A stretch of DNA of 5,740 nt from JAJPXI01 sp045595705 (GTDB taxonomy: Bacteria; Bacillota; Clostridia; Oscillospirales; Oscillospiraceae): positions 1-5,740 of the forward strand of contig JAZOBA010000061.1 in assembly GCA_045595705.1 (NCBI GenBank), in the 5' to 3' direction. Of this stretch, positions 1-5,605 are shown in pieces. Both the position numbers and the translations under genes were made by a program. Every line of letters starts with the position of its first letter. The first letter of the stretch is position 1. The notes beneath the pieces are model-generated. The model saw only the letters and a list, made by a program, of their open reading frames with translations. It was not told the origin of the DNA and did not search any database.

Positions 1-593
1 CAGGTGCCGGAAATCTTGGTGGGATTCAGCGACAGGCTCTGGGTCTTCGCCATTTTAATGGAAACCGGCTGGAACTCATTCAAAAACTGGGAACAGCAGA
101 AGGGCTTTCCGCAAATACCCAGACCGCCCAGCATCTTGGCCTCATCGCGCACGCCGATCTGGCGCAACTCAATGCGGGCATGGAGGGATGCGGCCAAATC
201 CTTGACCAGCGCACGGAAATCCACACGGCCTTCACTGGTAAAGAAGAACAGGACCTTATTCCCTTCAAAGCTATACTCGGCATCCACCAGTTTCATGTCC
301 AGCTCGTGTTCAACGATCTTCTCCTGGCAGACTTTGAAGGCCTTTTCTTCCTTTTCCTTGTTTTGCTTTACGGTCTCAATGTCCTTTTCGGTGGCTACGC
401 GCACAACGGTACGCAGCGGCTGCACCACGGCGGTATCCTCCACCACGTGATTGCCACGGGTGCATTCACCGTATTCCAGACCGCGGGCGGTCTCCAGAAT
501 AACACCCTGTCCGGTCTGGACCGTCTGACCCTGCGGGTCAAAATAATATTGTTTACCGCCGGATTTGAATCGGACGGATATAATCTCAGTCAT
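1..593 (-). CDS. ricT: RicT/YaaT-like PSP1-domain protein, RNase Y accessory factor (3' end outside window)
   Basis: I translated this by hand: 197 codons from the ATG at 593, open to the window edge, so the C-terminus is missing. Residues 1-60 have the typical N-terminal pattern of the family (a VRF strand near 7, ETARGLEYGE near 34-43, VVQPLR near 56-61). The PSP1 core follows, with a Lys/Glu-rich helix around 69-95. CGKPFCC at 161-167 gives Cys161, Cys166 and Cys167, and the window ends just after NPTKISGT, where the family's second Cys motif (usually CGRLMCC) begins. In B. subtilis YaaT/RicT joins YlbF and YmcA in an Fe-S-containing complex in the cytosol that directs RNase Y cleavage of mRNAs. 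The start is supported by GGAGG seven bases upstream and a 50-base gap after the delta' gene. Position next to holB is the conserved Firmicutes arrangement. The family call is firm; the RNase Y role here is inferred from homology. Confidence 0.93.
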   Translation of the reverse strand, partial: MTEIISVRFKSGGKQYYFDPQGQTVQTGQGVILETARGLEYGECTRGNHVVEDTAVVQPLRTVVRVATEKDIETVKQNKEKEEKAFKVCQEKIVEHELDMKLVDAEYSFEGNKVLFFFTSEGRVDFRALVKDLAASLHARIELRQIGVRDEAKMLGGLGICGKPFCCSQFLNEFQPVSIKMAKTQSLSLNPTKISGT

Positions 594-643
594 GGTTGTT
601 CCTCCATTGGATTTAGGCAACAGAATTCATTCCGTGCCACAGT

Positions 644-1447
644 TCATTTTCCTGCCGCCAGCCATCCCAACAGATGTCCGGTTCCCACATTGAACGGGAA
701 GGTCTGACGAATACGACGCAGATGTTCGATGATTGGCAGTACCTTGCGGGGATTCCCGGCAAGCTGCTCACGCAGGACCTGTTCCACCAGATCGAACAGT
801 ATCAGTAACGTTTCCTTGTCCGGTTTTTTTACTTCCAGCGCCGTGGTCAGTTCCACCAGAGCAAGCTCATCATCCTTTAACAATAGTTCGGCCAGCTGTA
901 CAGCGGTCTGCCGCAAATTCTCATCGGCCTGCACAACATTCTCTTCCACTCCGGACATCAAAGACAGGGTCTCACACCGGGATCGAATGGTAGACAGCAG
1001 CTGCTGCGCGTTTTCGGTCAGCAGCAGAAAGGACAGATACTGCGGCCCGTCTTCCAGCACCTTGAGAAGGGCATTCTGGGCATTCTCGTTCATGGTCTGC
1101 GCATCGTCTATGATAAACACCTTGCGGTCGGCCTCATTAGGCCGAATATAGGCCTCGCTGCGCAGCTGACGCACCTGCCCAACCACGATTTCCCGCTTAT
1201 CCTCCAACAAGGATACTCGAATGATATCGGGGTGAATCTTTCCTGCCGCCTTGCGGCAGTTGGGACAATCTCCGCAGGGCTTGTTTCCCTTAGACGAGCA
1301 GACATATGCCTGTGCCAGATGATTTGCCAGTGCATCATTGGTCTGTTTTACAGAACCCTCAATGATGTATGCATGGGAAAGACGCCCCACGGCAGCTTCC
1401 AGCCGACGGCGCATTCCATCCCCAATATGCAAACCGGACAAATCCAT
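644..1447 (-). CDS. holB: DNA polymerase III delta' subunit (clamp loader)
   Basis: The 267-residue product matches the AAA+ delta' subunit of the clamp loader, which with delta and tau/gamma loads the beta sliding clamp at the fork. Seen: LSHAYIIEG at 23-31, a four-cysteine zinc-binding knuckle (Cys50, Cys58, Cys61, Cys64) followed by HPD at 72-74, a Walker-B-like VFIIDDAQ at 110-117, ALLKVLEDGP at 126-135 and the SRC motif at 156-158. The C-terminal collar domain is short; B. subtilis HolB is roughly 330 residues. The Walker A region (30-40) has lost the glycines and the lysine of a P-loop, so ATP binding is unlikely; E. coli delta' is likewise a non-hydrolysing stator. The ATG at 1447 lies seven bases after the decarboxylase stop with only a weak, close AGGA, suggesting translational coupling. 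A start at Met12 (1414) is possible but would trim the expected N-terminal helix. The thymidylate kinase gene that often precedes holB is absent. Confidence 0.93.
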   Translation of the reverse strand: MDLSGLHIGDGMRRRLEAAVGRLSHAYIIEGSVKQTNDALANHLAQAYVCSSKGNKPCGDCPNCRKAAGKIHPDIIRVSLLEDKREIVVGQVRQLRSEAYIRPNEADRKVFIIDDAQTMNENAQNALLKVLEDGPQYLSFLLLTENAQQLLSTIRSRCETLSLMSGVEENVVQADENLRQTAVQLAELLLKDDELALVELTTALEVKKPDKETLLILFDLVEQVLREQLAGNPRKVLPIIEHLRRIRQTFPFNVGTGHLLGWLAAGK

Positions 1448-1454
1448 TTCCTAC

Positions 1455-2738
1455 TCAAACCCTTCCATATTCACGGCAAATACGTACATTACGGTTATTA
1501 TAACCTATCTCACGCAAATATGCGAGATGTTTTTTTGTAATGACCTCTCCCGGCGCCACAACAGGGACTCCGGGCGGATAGGGTGCGATCTGCTCGGCAG
1601 AAATGTATCCTTCGCACTGATCCAGCGGGATTTCCTCCGCCGTCGCAAACAGGGCCTGACGGGGCCGCAAAACGATCTCAGGCATGGGCGGCATGGGATA
1701 CTCCCTGTCATCCTCCTGCAGATTTAATGCATCCAGCACCTGTTCCAACCGATCCAGTTCTTCCATGCTGTCAGCACCGGTTACAATGAATACGACGTGT
1801 CCGCTGTCTGCCATTTCGGGCCAAATGCCCTGCTCTTGAAGCCGGCGCTCCAACTCATGTCCATCGTTCACCCGCAGCGTCAGCCGTCCGGGGTCAAGAC
1901 AATCTCCATTTAAAGCAGGAAATTTCTGCCGCAGTTCTTTTACCCGTCTGCAGGCCAATTGATACCGCTCCTGTCCTTCTTCGCTTTCCATCCACATCCG
2001 GGCAAGGTCCATAGAAGTCAAAATGGGGTAGGACGGACTGGATGTTCCGTGAATGGATGCTGCGCGGCGCAAGTCATCCCCGGAGTATGCTCCCCCGGAG
2101 AACAGCAATGCCGCCTGTCCTAACGCAGGCAGGGTCTTGTGGGCAGAGCAGATTACCAAATCGGCTCCACGATAGTGGTCGATTCCCAAAAACGGCAGAT
2201 GGGCGCCATGGGCCCCATCAACCACAAGTTTTGCACCGAAGCGGTGGCAGACGGCGGAAATCCCCGTCACATCATACAACGTTCCGTAATAATTTGGAGA
2301 AGTTATACAGACTGTCTTGATTTCCGGGTGGTTTTCCAGCATCTTTTCCACACCCGCCGGGGTTTTTTCCATCAGATAAACCGGAGTCAGATCCAGCAGC
2401 GCCATGGTGTGATAAACCGAACGGTGACAGTTTCGGTCAGCCAGCAACGCGGAACCAACGGGACAGGTCAACGTCAGGGCAGAATGGATTCCCTGCGTGG
2501 AACCGCAGGTCAGCATCAGGCAATCCTGCATACCAAAGGCAGCCGCCCAGAGGGTCTCCGCCTCTCCGATGGCTCCCCCGGCTTCATACAGATTTCCGGT
2601 GGGGGGCAATTCGGTGAAATCCAGACGTGCCAGTTGTTCCCAACCGGGCAATCCTTTTCCCTTATGCCCGGGCATATGCATACGCAGGGGATCGGTGTCA
2701 GCGAAGGTATTCAATGCATGAAACAGGGGTGTATTCAC
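1455..2738 (-). CDS. Orn/Lys/Arg decarboxylase family PLP enzyme (YaaO-like)
   Basis: The 427-residue product, counted from the GTG at 2738, is a fold-type I pyridoxal-phosphate enzyme of the short Orn/Lys/Arg decarboxylase group. Seen: the hallmark HMPGHKG at 21-27, PTGNLYEAGGAIGEAE at 46-61, CGSTQG at 78-83 (cofactor phosphate region), His105 expected to stack on the cofactor ring, DGAHGAH at 174-180 with the Asp that contacts the pyridine nitrogen, and SAHKTLPALGQAA at 198-210 with Lys201 as the Schiff-base lysine. A C-terminal domain with PYPPGVP at 386-392 closes it. All key residues are present, so a cytosolic amino-acid decarboxylase feeding polyamine synthesis is expected, but the substrate (arginine, lysine or ornithine) cannot be read from sequence. 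The family usually has DEAHGAH; here the Glu is Gly. An in-frame ATG at 2801 overlaps the jag stop but would add 21 residues encoded by a hairpin, so I reject it. The stop is seven bases before holB. Confidence 0.9.
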   Translation of the reverse strand: MNTPLFHALNTFADTDPLRMHMPGHKGKGLPGWEQLARLDFTELPPTGNLYEAGGAIGEAETLWAAAFGMQDCLMLTCGSTQGIHSALTLTCPVGSALLADRNCHRSVYHTMALLDLTPVYLMEKTPAGVEKMLENHPEIKTVCITSPNYYGTLYDVTGISAVCHRFGAKLVVDGAHGAHLPFLGIDHYRGADLVICSAHKTLPALGQAALLFSGGAYSGDDLRRAASIHGTSSPSYPILTSMDLARMWMESEEGQERYQLACRRVKELRQKFPALNGDCLDPGRLTLRVNDGHELERRLQEQGIWPEMADSGHVVFIVTGADSMEELDRLEQVLDALNLQEDDREYPMPPMPEIVLRPRQALFATAEEIPLDQCEGYISAEQIAPYPPGVPVVAPGEVITKKHLAYLREIGYNNRNVRICREYGRV

Positions 2739-2746
2739 GGCACATT

Positions 2747-2752
2747 CCTCCT
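2747..2752 (-). promoter_or_regulatory. Ribosome binding site of the decarboxylase gene, fixing the GTG start
   Basis: On the minus strand this reads AGGAGG, eight bases before the GTG at 2738. The upstream in-frame ATG at 2801 has no comparable site, since it sits in the last codons of jag. The protein starting at the GTG begins NTPLFHALNTF, as related decarboxylases do. An ATG immediately after the AGGAGG is in another frame and too close to be used. Confidence 0.8.
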
Positions 2753-2760
2753 GAAACGGA

Positions 2761-2792
2761 AACAGGGGCGGGACGACCGTCCCGCCCCTGTT
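2761..2792 (-). terminator. Strong GC-rich hairpin between jag and the decarboxylase gene (possible terminator or attenuator)
   Basis: A perfect inverted repeat: 14-base arms (AACAGGGGCGGGAC and its exact complement) around a four-base GGTC loop in the minus-strand RNA. It starts eight bases after the jag stop and ends eight bases before the AGGAGG of the next gene. The 3' side continues TCCGTTTC, so the U-tract is poor (counting the arm's last two bases, UUUCCGUUUC). This could be a partial intrinsic terminator, an mRNA-stabilising or processing hairpin, or a member of a dispersed palindrome family. The structure is certain from sequence; its function is inferred. Confidence 0.6.
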
Positions 2793-2800
2793 GGCGTTCA

Positions 2801-3547
2801 TTACTTCTCGTACGCAACCACGGTACGGCGGTTGGGCTCGGTACCGGTGGAATAAGTGGTCACACCGGGATAATCCTGCAGGGCGGTGTGGATCACGTGA
2901 CGCTCATAGGCGTTCATGGGCTCCAGAGTCACATTACGGCGGTACTTGATCACCTTGTCAGCCACACGATGGGCCAAACGCACCAGGGATTCCTCCCGCT
3001 TTGCACGGTAGTGCTCGGCATCCACATGGATACGCACGCGTTTGGAAACACCGCGGTTGACCGAATAGCTGGTCAGCTGCTGAATGGCATCCAGGGTTTC
3101 ACCGCGGCGGCCGATGATGGCGCCCAGGTTTTCACCCTCCAAATTGACACGGTAAATGCCCTCTTCCGCACACTCCACGATGGGAGTTGCCTGCACATTC
3201 ATATGCTCCATCAGACCAACCAGGAACTTGGTGATCTGCTCAGCCTTGGCATCGCCGGCGGGAGCAGCGGGAACTTCTTTTTTTTCTTCAACAACAGGAG
3301 TTTCTTCTGCCACGGGAGCGGAAACTTCTTCCTCCACAACGGCAACAGGCTCTTCCATAATCTCCTCGTCGGCAGCCTCATAGGTCACACGGACCTTAGC
3401 AGGGGTACTGCCAATACCGAGGAAGCCGGACTTGGCCCGCTCCAGAATTTCCACCGACACATCATCGCGGTCCAGCTGCAGCTGTTCCAGCGCAGAGGCA
3501 ATGGCTTCTTCCTCATTGCGTCCGGTGGCATCGATATACTTCAGCAT
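2801..3547 (-). CDS. khpB: Jag/KhpB (EloR) RNA-binding protein
   Basis: The 248-residue product shows the three Jag domains in order. The Jag-N domain (about 1-55) carries KSGFLGIG at 39-46. A Glu/Val/Ala/Pro-rich linker follows (about 57-100), with 14 acidic residues in 57-92. The KH domain (about 101-175) has the RNA-contacting GRRG loop at 146-149 followed by ETLDAIQ. The C-terminal R3H domain has Arg216 and His220 in ERHVIH, then TGTEPNRRTVV. In streptococci KhpB pairs with KhpA, binds RNA and influences cell elongation; in most Firmicutes it follows yidC. The ATG at 3547 lies 24 bases after the yidC stop, with AGGAG nine bases ahead. The TAA stop shares one base with an out-of-register upstream ATG of the next gene, which I do not think is used. 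Usual length for the longer, linker-containing form of the family. Confidence 0.95.
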   Translation of the reverse strand: MLKYIDATGRNEEEAIASALEQLQLDRDDVSVEILERAKSGFLGIGSTPAKVRVTYEAADEEIMEEPVAVVEEEVSAPVAEETPVVEEKKEVPAAPAGDAKAEQITKFLVGLMEHMNVQATPIVECAEEGIYRVNLEGENLGAIIGRRGETLDAIQQLTSYSVNRGVSKRVRIHVDAEHYRAKREESLVRLAHRVADKVIKYRRNVTLEPMNAYERHVIHTALQDYPGVTTYSTGTEPNRRTVVAYEK

Positions 3548-3571
3548 TTGGATTTTCTCCTTATTAGCGGT

Positions 3572-4936
3572 TTATTCTTCGGTGTTCTCTTCTTCGGAAA
3601 CTTCGGTCTCTTCTTCAGCTTCCTCGAAAACTTTCTCGGCGGTTTCTTCCACGGAGGTCTCCTCGACGACGGTCTCTTCCACCTGCTCCACAGGGGTCTC
3701 CACCACTTCTTCGGCGACTTCTTCGTTCAGTTCACCCTTGGCAGCCAGAGCGGCGGCCACAGCTTCCTCGTCAATGGGGGCACCGGGATCCTGATAGGGA
3801 GTCACGCCACCAAAACGCTCGGGATCATAGGCGCGGCCACGGGCATAGGGTCGCATACCGATACGGCCCACGTCGGTGGTGCGTTCTTTCTTCTTCTCAG
3901 AAGAATCCACAACGGGCTTTTTCTTCTTGCCCTTGTTTTTCTTGGCCTCTTCAATGGCCAAAGCACGGCGCTCAGCAGCCTCACGGCGCTTACGCTTTTC
4001 TTCTTCTTTTTCCTTCTTCTCCTGCTCGGCACGAATAGCAGCGGCCTTTTCGTAGTCCTTCTTCAGCATCTTGCCGGAGATGAACTCCTGCAGCATGGAG
4101 GTCAGGCTGTTGATGATCCAGTACACGCACAAACCGGCGGGCATGGCATAACCAATCCACAAAGACATCAGCGGCATCATAATCATCATGGTCTTCATCT
4201 GGCTGTTCTGCTGAGTAGCCTGCTTATTGTTCATGGCATTGGTTTTCTGAGAAATGACCGACATAAGCCAGCTCAAAACGGCAGAGATAATGGGCAGCAA
4301 GAACAGACCGATGGTACCCCAGCTGTAAACATCAAAGTCCCAGATCTTCCACTGAGCGATGTCAGCCAGATTCAAACCTAGGAAGTTGAAGTCAACGATG
4401 AACAGTTTCTCGCCAAGCCCGGCAGAGACGCTCTCGGCGGCAGCACGGACTGCGTCGATGTTGCTCTCGTTCATCATGTTTGCCATGTACAGTTCGCTGT
4501 AGGCGGCATTACGGGCGGAGAGTGCTGCGGGATCGTAGTTCAGAACCTTGGAAATTGCTTCGATTGCAGCTTCAGACTGGCCCATCATGTGGTACAGAGG
4601 ACGGCGGATGATGGCGTACAGAGGCCACAGAACAAACAGAGGAATCAGGGACCAGAGGCAGCCGCTGGTGGGATTGACCTTCTCCTTGGCGTACAGCTTC
4701 TGGATCTCTTCGTTCATTTTTTCGCGGTTTTTGGCGTACTGCTTCTGAATCTGCTGAACCTTACCCTGGATCATATTCATCTGAATCATGCTGCGTTTAC
4801 TCTTCAAAGAGAAGGGGAACAGGATGATTTTGATAACGATGGCAAACAGAATCAGAGCAATACCGTAGTTGCTGAAGGATTCAAAAAATTTCAGCAACAA
4901 GGAAAAGGGTGACAAAATAATCTGACTAAAGTCCAT
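3572..4936 (-). CDS. yidC: Membrane protein insertase YidC/Oxa1 family (SpoIIIJ-like)
   Basis: This 454-residue membrane insertase inserts proteins into the cytoplasmic membrane alone or with SecYEG. Likely membrane segments: TM1 about 24-43, TM2 about 93-112, TM3 about 205-228, TM4 about 248-264 and TM5 about 265-286, with the family signature MPLMSLWIGYAMPAGLCVYW at 254-273. Residues 44-92 form the charged cytoplasmic hairpin, ending in VNPTSGCL. No signal peptide or lipobox Cys is visible, and the large periplasmic domain of E. coli YidC is missing, as usual in Clostridia. Three oddities: the TM1 residue aligning with the conserved groove Arg is Lys36; the outer loop between TM2 and TM3 is about 90 residues; and the tail is long, with 25 Lys/Arg in 291-352 and then 28 Asp/Glu against 2 Lys in 389-454. 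GGGAGG lies seven bases before the ATG; yidD ends 18 bases upstream. Confidence 0.95.
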   Translation of the reverse strand: MDFSQIILSPFSLLLKFFESFSNYGIALILFAIVIKIILFPFSLKSKRSMIQMNMIQGKVQQIQKQYAKNREKMNEEIQKLYAKEKVNPTSGCLWSLIPLFVLWPLYAIIRRPLYHMMGQSEAAIEAISKVLNYDPAALSARNAAYSELYMANMMNESNIDAVRAAAESVSAGLGEKLFIVDFNFLGLNLADIAQWKIWDFDVYSWGTIGLFLLPIISAVLSWLMSVISQKTNAMNNKQATQQNSQMKTMMIMMPLMSLWIGYAMPAGLCVYWIINSLTSMLQEFISGKMLKKDYEKAAAIRAEQEKKEKEEEKRKRREAAERRALAIEEAKKNKGKKKKPVVDSSEKKKERTTDVGRIGMRPYARGRAYDPERFGGVTPYQDPGAPIDEEAVAAALAAKGELNEEVAEEVVETPVEQVEETVVEETSVEETAEKVFEEAEEETEVSEEENTEE

Positions 4937-4954
4937 TCGGAAACCTCCCGAAAA

Positions 4955-5173
4955 TTAAGGTACAGGATCGTACTCGATGGATTCCTGGCGATGAAAGGGA
5001 TGACATTTCATAATACGGCGAAACGCCAGCCAGCCACCCTTCAGAGCACCATACCGTTCAATAGCCTGCATGGCATATTCCGAACAGGTGGGAATAAACC
5101 GGCAGGACGGAGGGGTCAGCGGGGAAATTCCTTTGCGATAAAAATCGATCATCCAAAGTAAGAGGCGCTTCAT
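4955..5173 (-). CDS. yidD: Membrane protein insertion efficiency factor YidD
   Basis: A 72-residue protein with the full YidD pattern: an amphipathic N-terminal helix (about 1-12), ISPLTPPSCRFIPTCSEYA at 16-34 with Cys24 and Cys30, YGALKGGWLAFRRIMKCHPF at 41-60 with Cys57, and the terminal YDPVP. In E. coli YidD sits on the inner face of the membrane and aids insertion of YidC-dependent proteins; the conserved cysteines have no firmly assigned role. It starts inside the end of rnpA in an ATGA overlap, with GGAGGAAGGAGC just upstream, so the two are probably translationally coupled. The size matches the family. Function is inferred from homology and position before yidC. Confidence 0.95.
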   Translation of the reverse strand: MKRLLLWMIDFYRKGISPLTPPSCRFIPTCSEYAMQAIERYGALKGGWLAFRRIMKCHPFHRQESIEYDPVP

Positions 5174-5523
5174 GCTCCTTCCTCCTCGTTTCGCAGCAAC
5201 CCTACACCCCGTGCTGCCTTCAGAAAGGAACGCTCCAGTTCATCATACTTTGCATAAACCGACCGCATACGGGCCACCACAACCAGATCGTAGCCGGGTA
5301 AAAACTGCGATTCGTGAATGCGATAAATTTCTCGTAAGCGGCGACGCACCCGGTTGCGTACCACGGCATGTCCCAATTTGGTACTGACCGTAATACCCAA
5401 ACGGCTGGTCATACCCCCGTTTTTGCGTGCGTAAAGAGCCAGGTGGGGGGTCACCTGGTTCTTTCCCTTTGCGTACAGTCGACGAAAGACATGATTGAGT
5501 TTCAGAGAGACTGTAAACTTCAT
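5170..5523 (-). CDS. rnpA: Ribonuclease P protein component
   Basis: A 117-residue basic protein that binds RNase P RNA and helps it recognise precursor tRNA for 5' leader removal. Seen: the N-terminal Phe/Leu-rich segment (KFTVSLKLNHVFRRLYAKG, 2-20), GITVSTKLGHAVVRNRVRR at 43-61 containing the hallmark RNR motif, REIYR at 64-68 and GYDLVVVAR at 77-85. Length is typical for the family. The ATG at 5523 is chosen because GGAGG lies five bases before it and the protein then starts as its relatives do. An upstream in-frame TTG (5544) and an ATG that is part of the Shine-Dalgarno sequence (5535) are not credible starts. It follows rpmH by 82 bases and overlaps yidD by four. Confidence 0.96.
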   Translation of the reverse strand: MKFTVSLKLNHVFRRLYAKGKNQVTPHLALYARKNGGMTSRLGITVSTKLGHAVVRNRVRRRLREIYRIHESQFLPGYDLVVVARMRSVYAKYDELERSFLKAARGVGLLRNEEEGA

Positions 5524-5528
5524 GCTTT

Positions 5529-5533
5529 CCTCC
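5529..5533 (-). promoter_or_regulatory. Ribosome binding site of rnpA
   Basis: The minus strand reads GGAGG five bases before the ATG at 5523. It decides between three in-frame start candidates, since the ATG at 5535 overlaps it and the TTG at 5544 lies upstream of it at the base of a hairpin. Confidence 0.8.
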
Positions 5534-5542
5534 ATGCAACGC

Positions 5543-5571
5543 AAGGGCGGGGGAAACTTCCCTCCGCCCCT
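5543..5571 (-). other. GC-rich hairpin between rpmH and rnpA
   Basis: In the minus-strand RNA the arms AGGGGCGGAGGGAA and UUCCCCCGCCCUU pair over about 13 positions, with one bulged A and one G-U pair near the base, closing on a very small loop. It lies 34 bases after the rpmH stop and nine bases before the rnpA ribosome binding site. No U-tract follows on either strand, so a classical terminator is unlikely; an RNA processing or stability element that sets the rpmH to rnpA ratio is possible. Its left arm shares AGGGGCGG with the hairpin at 2761-2792. Confidence 0.55.
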
Positions 5572-5605
5572 ATGGGTTTGGAATCTTCAGAATTTAGTGA
5601 CTCAA

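Noticed and set aside
4..707. Plus-strand open frames over the left end (4-450 and 180-707)
   Set aside because: They are antisense to the clear ricT reading frame and the end of holB, and the translations show no recognisable family.
2699..2746. A short out-of-frame reading frame (MCREYTPVSC...) beginning just after the decarboxylase AGGAGG
   Set aside because: Its ATG directly abuts the Shine-Dalgarno sequence, too close for initiation, and it ends after about 15 codons with no sign of a leader peptide function.
3572..4070. GAA/AAG-rich trinucleotide runs as a possible repeat array or phase-variable tract
   Set aside because: The runs are short, imperfect and in frame, and they simply encode the Glu and Lys stretches of the YidC tail.
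2627..4381. A 584-codon open frame on the plus strand
   Set aside because: It lies antisense to three confident genes, its product is low-complexity Gly/His/Leu/Phe-rich sequence mirrored from the Glu/Lys-rich codons of yidC and jag, and no domain or convincing ribosome binding site is visible.
5524..5544. Upstream TTG or ATG starts for rnpA adding four to seven residues
   Set aside because: The ATG at 5535 overlaps the GGAGG that serves the start at 5523, and the TTG at 5544 sits at the base of the hairpin; relatives begin at the MKFT-type start.
5524..5605. A promoter for rnpA in the gap after rpmH
   Set aside because: I looked for -35 and -10 elements and found no pair with acceptable sequence and spacing; the gap is explained by the hairpin and the ribosome binding site.
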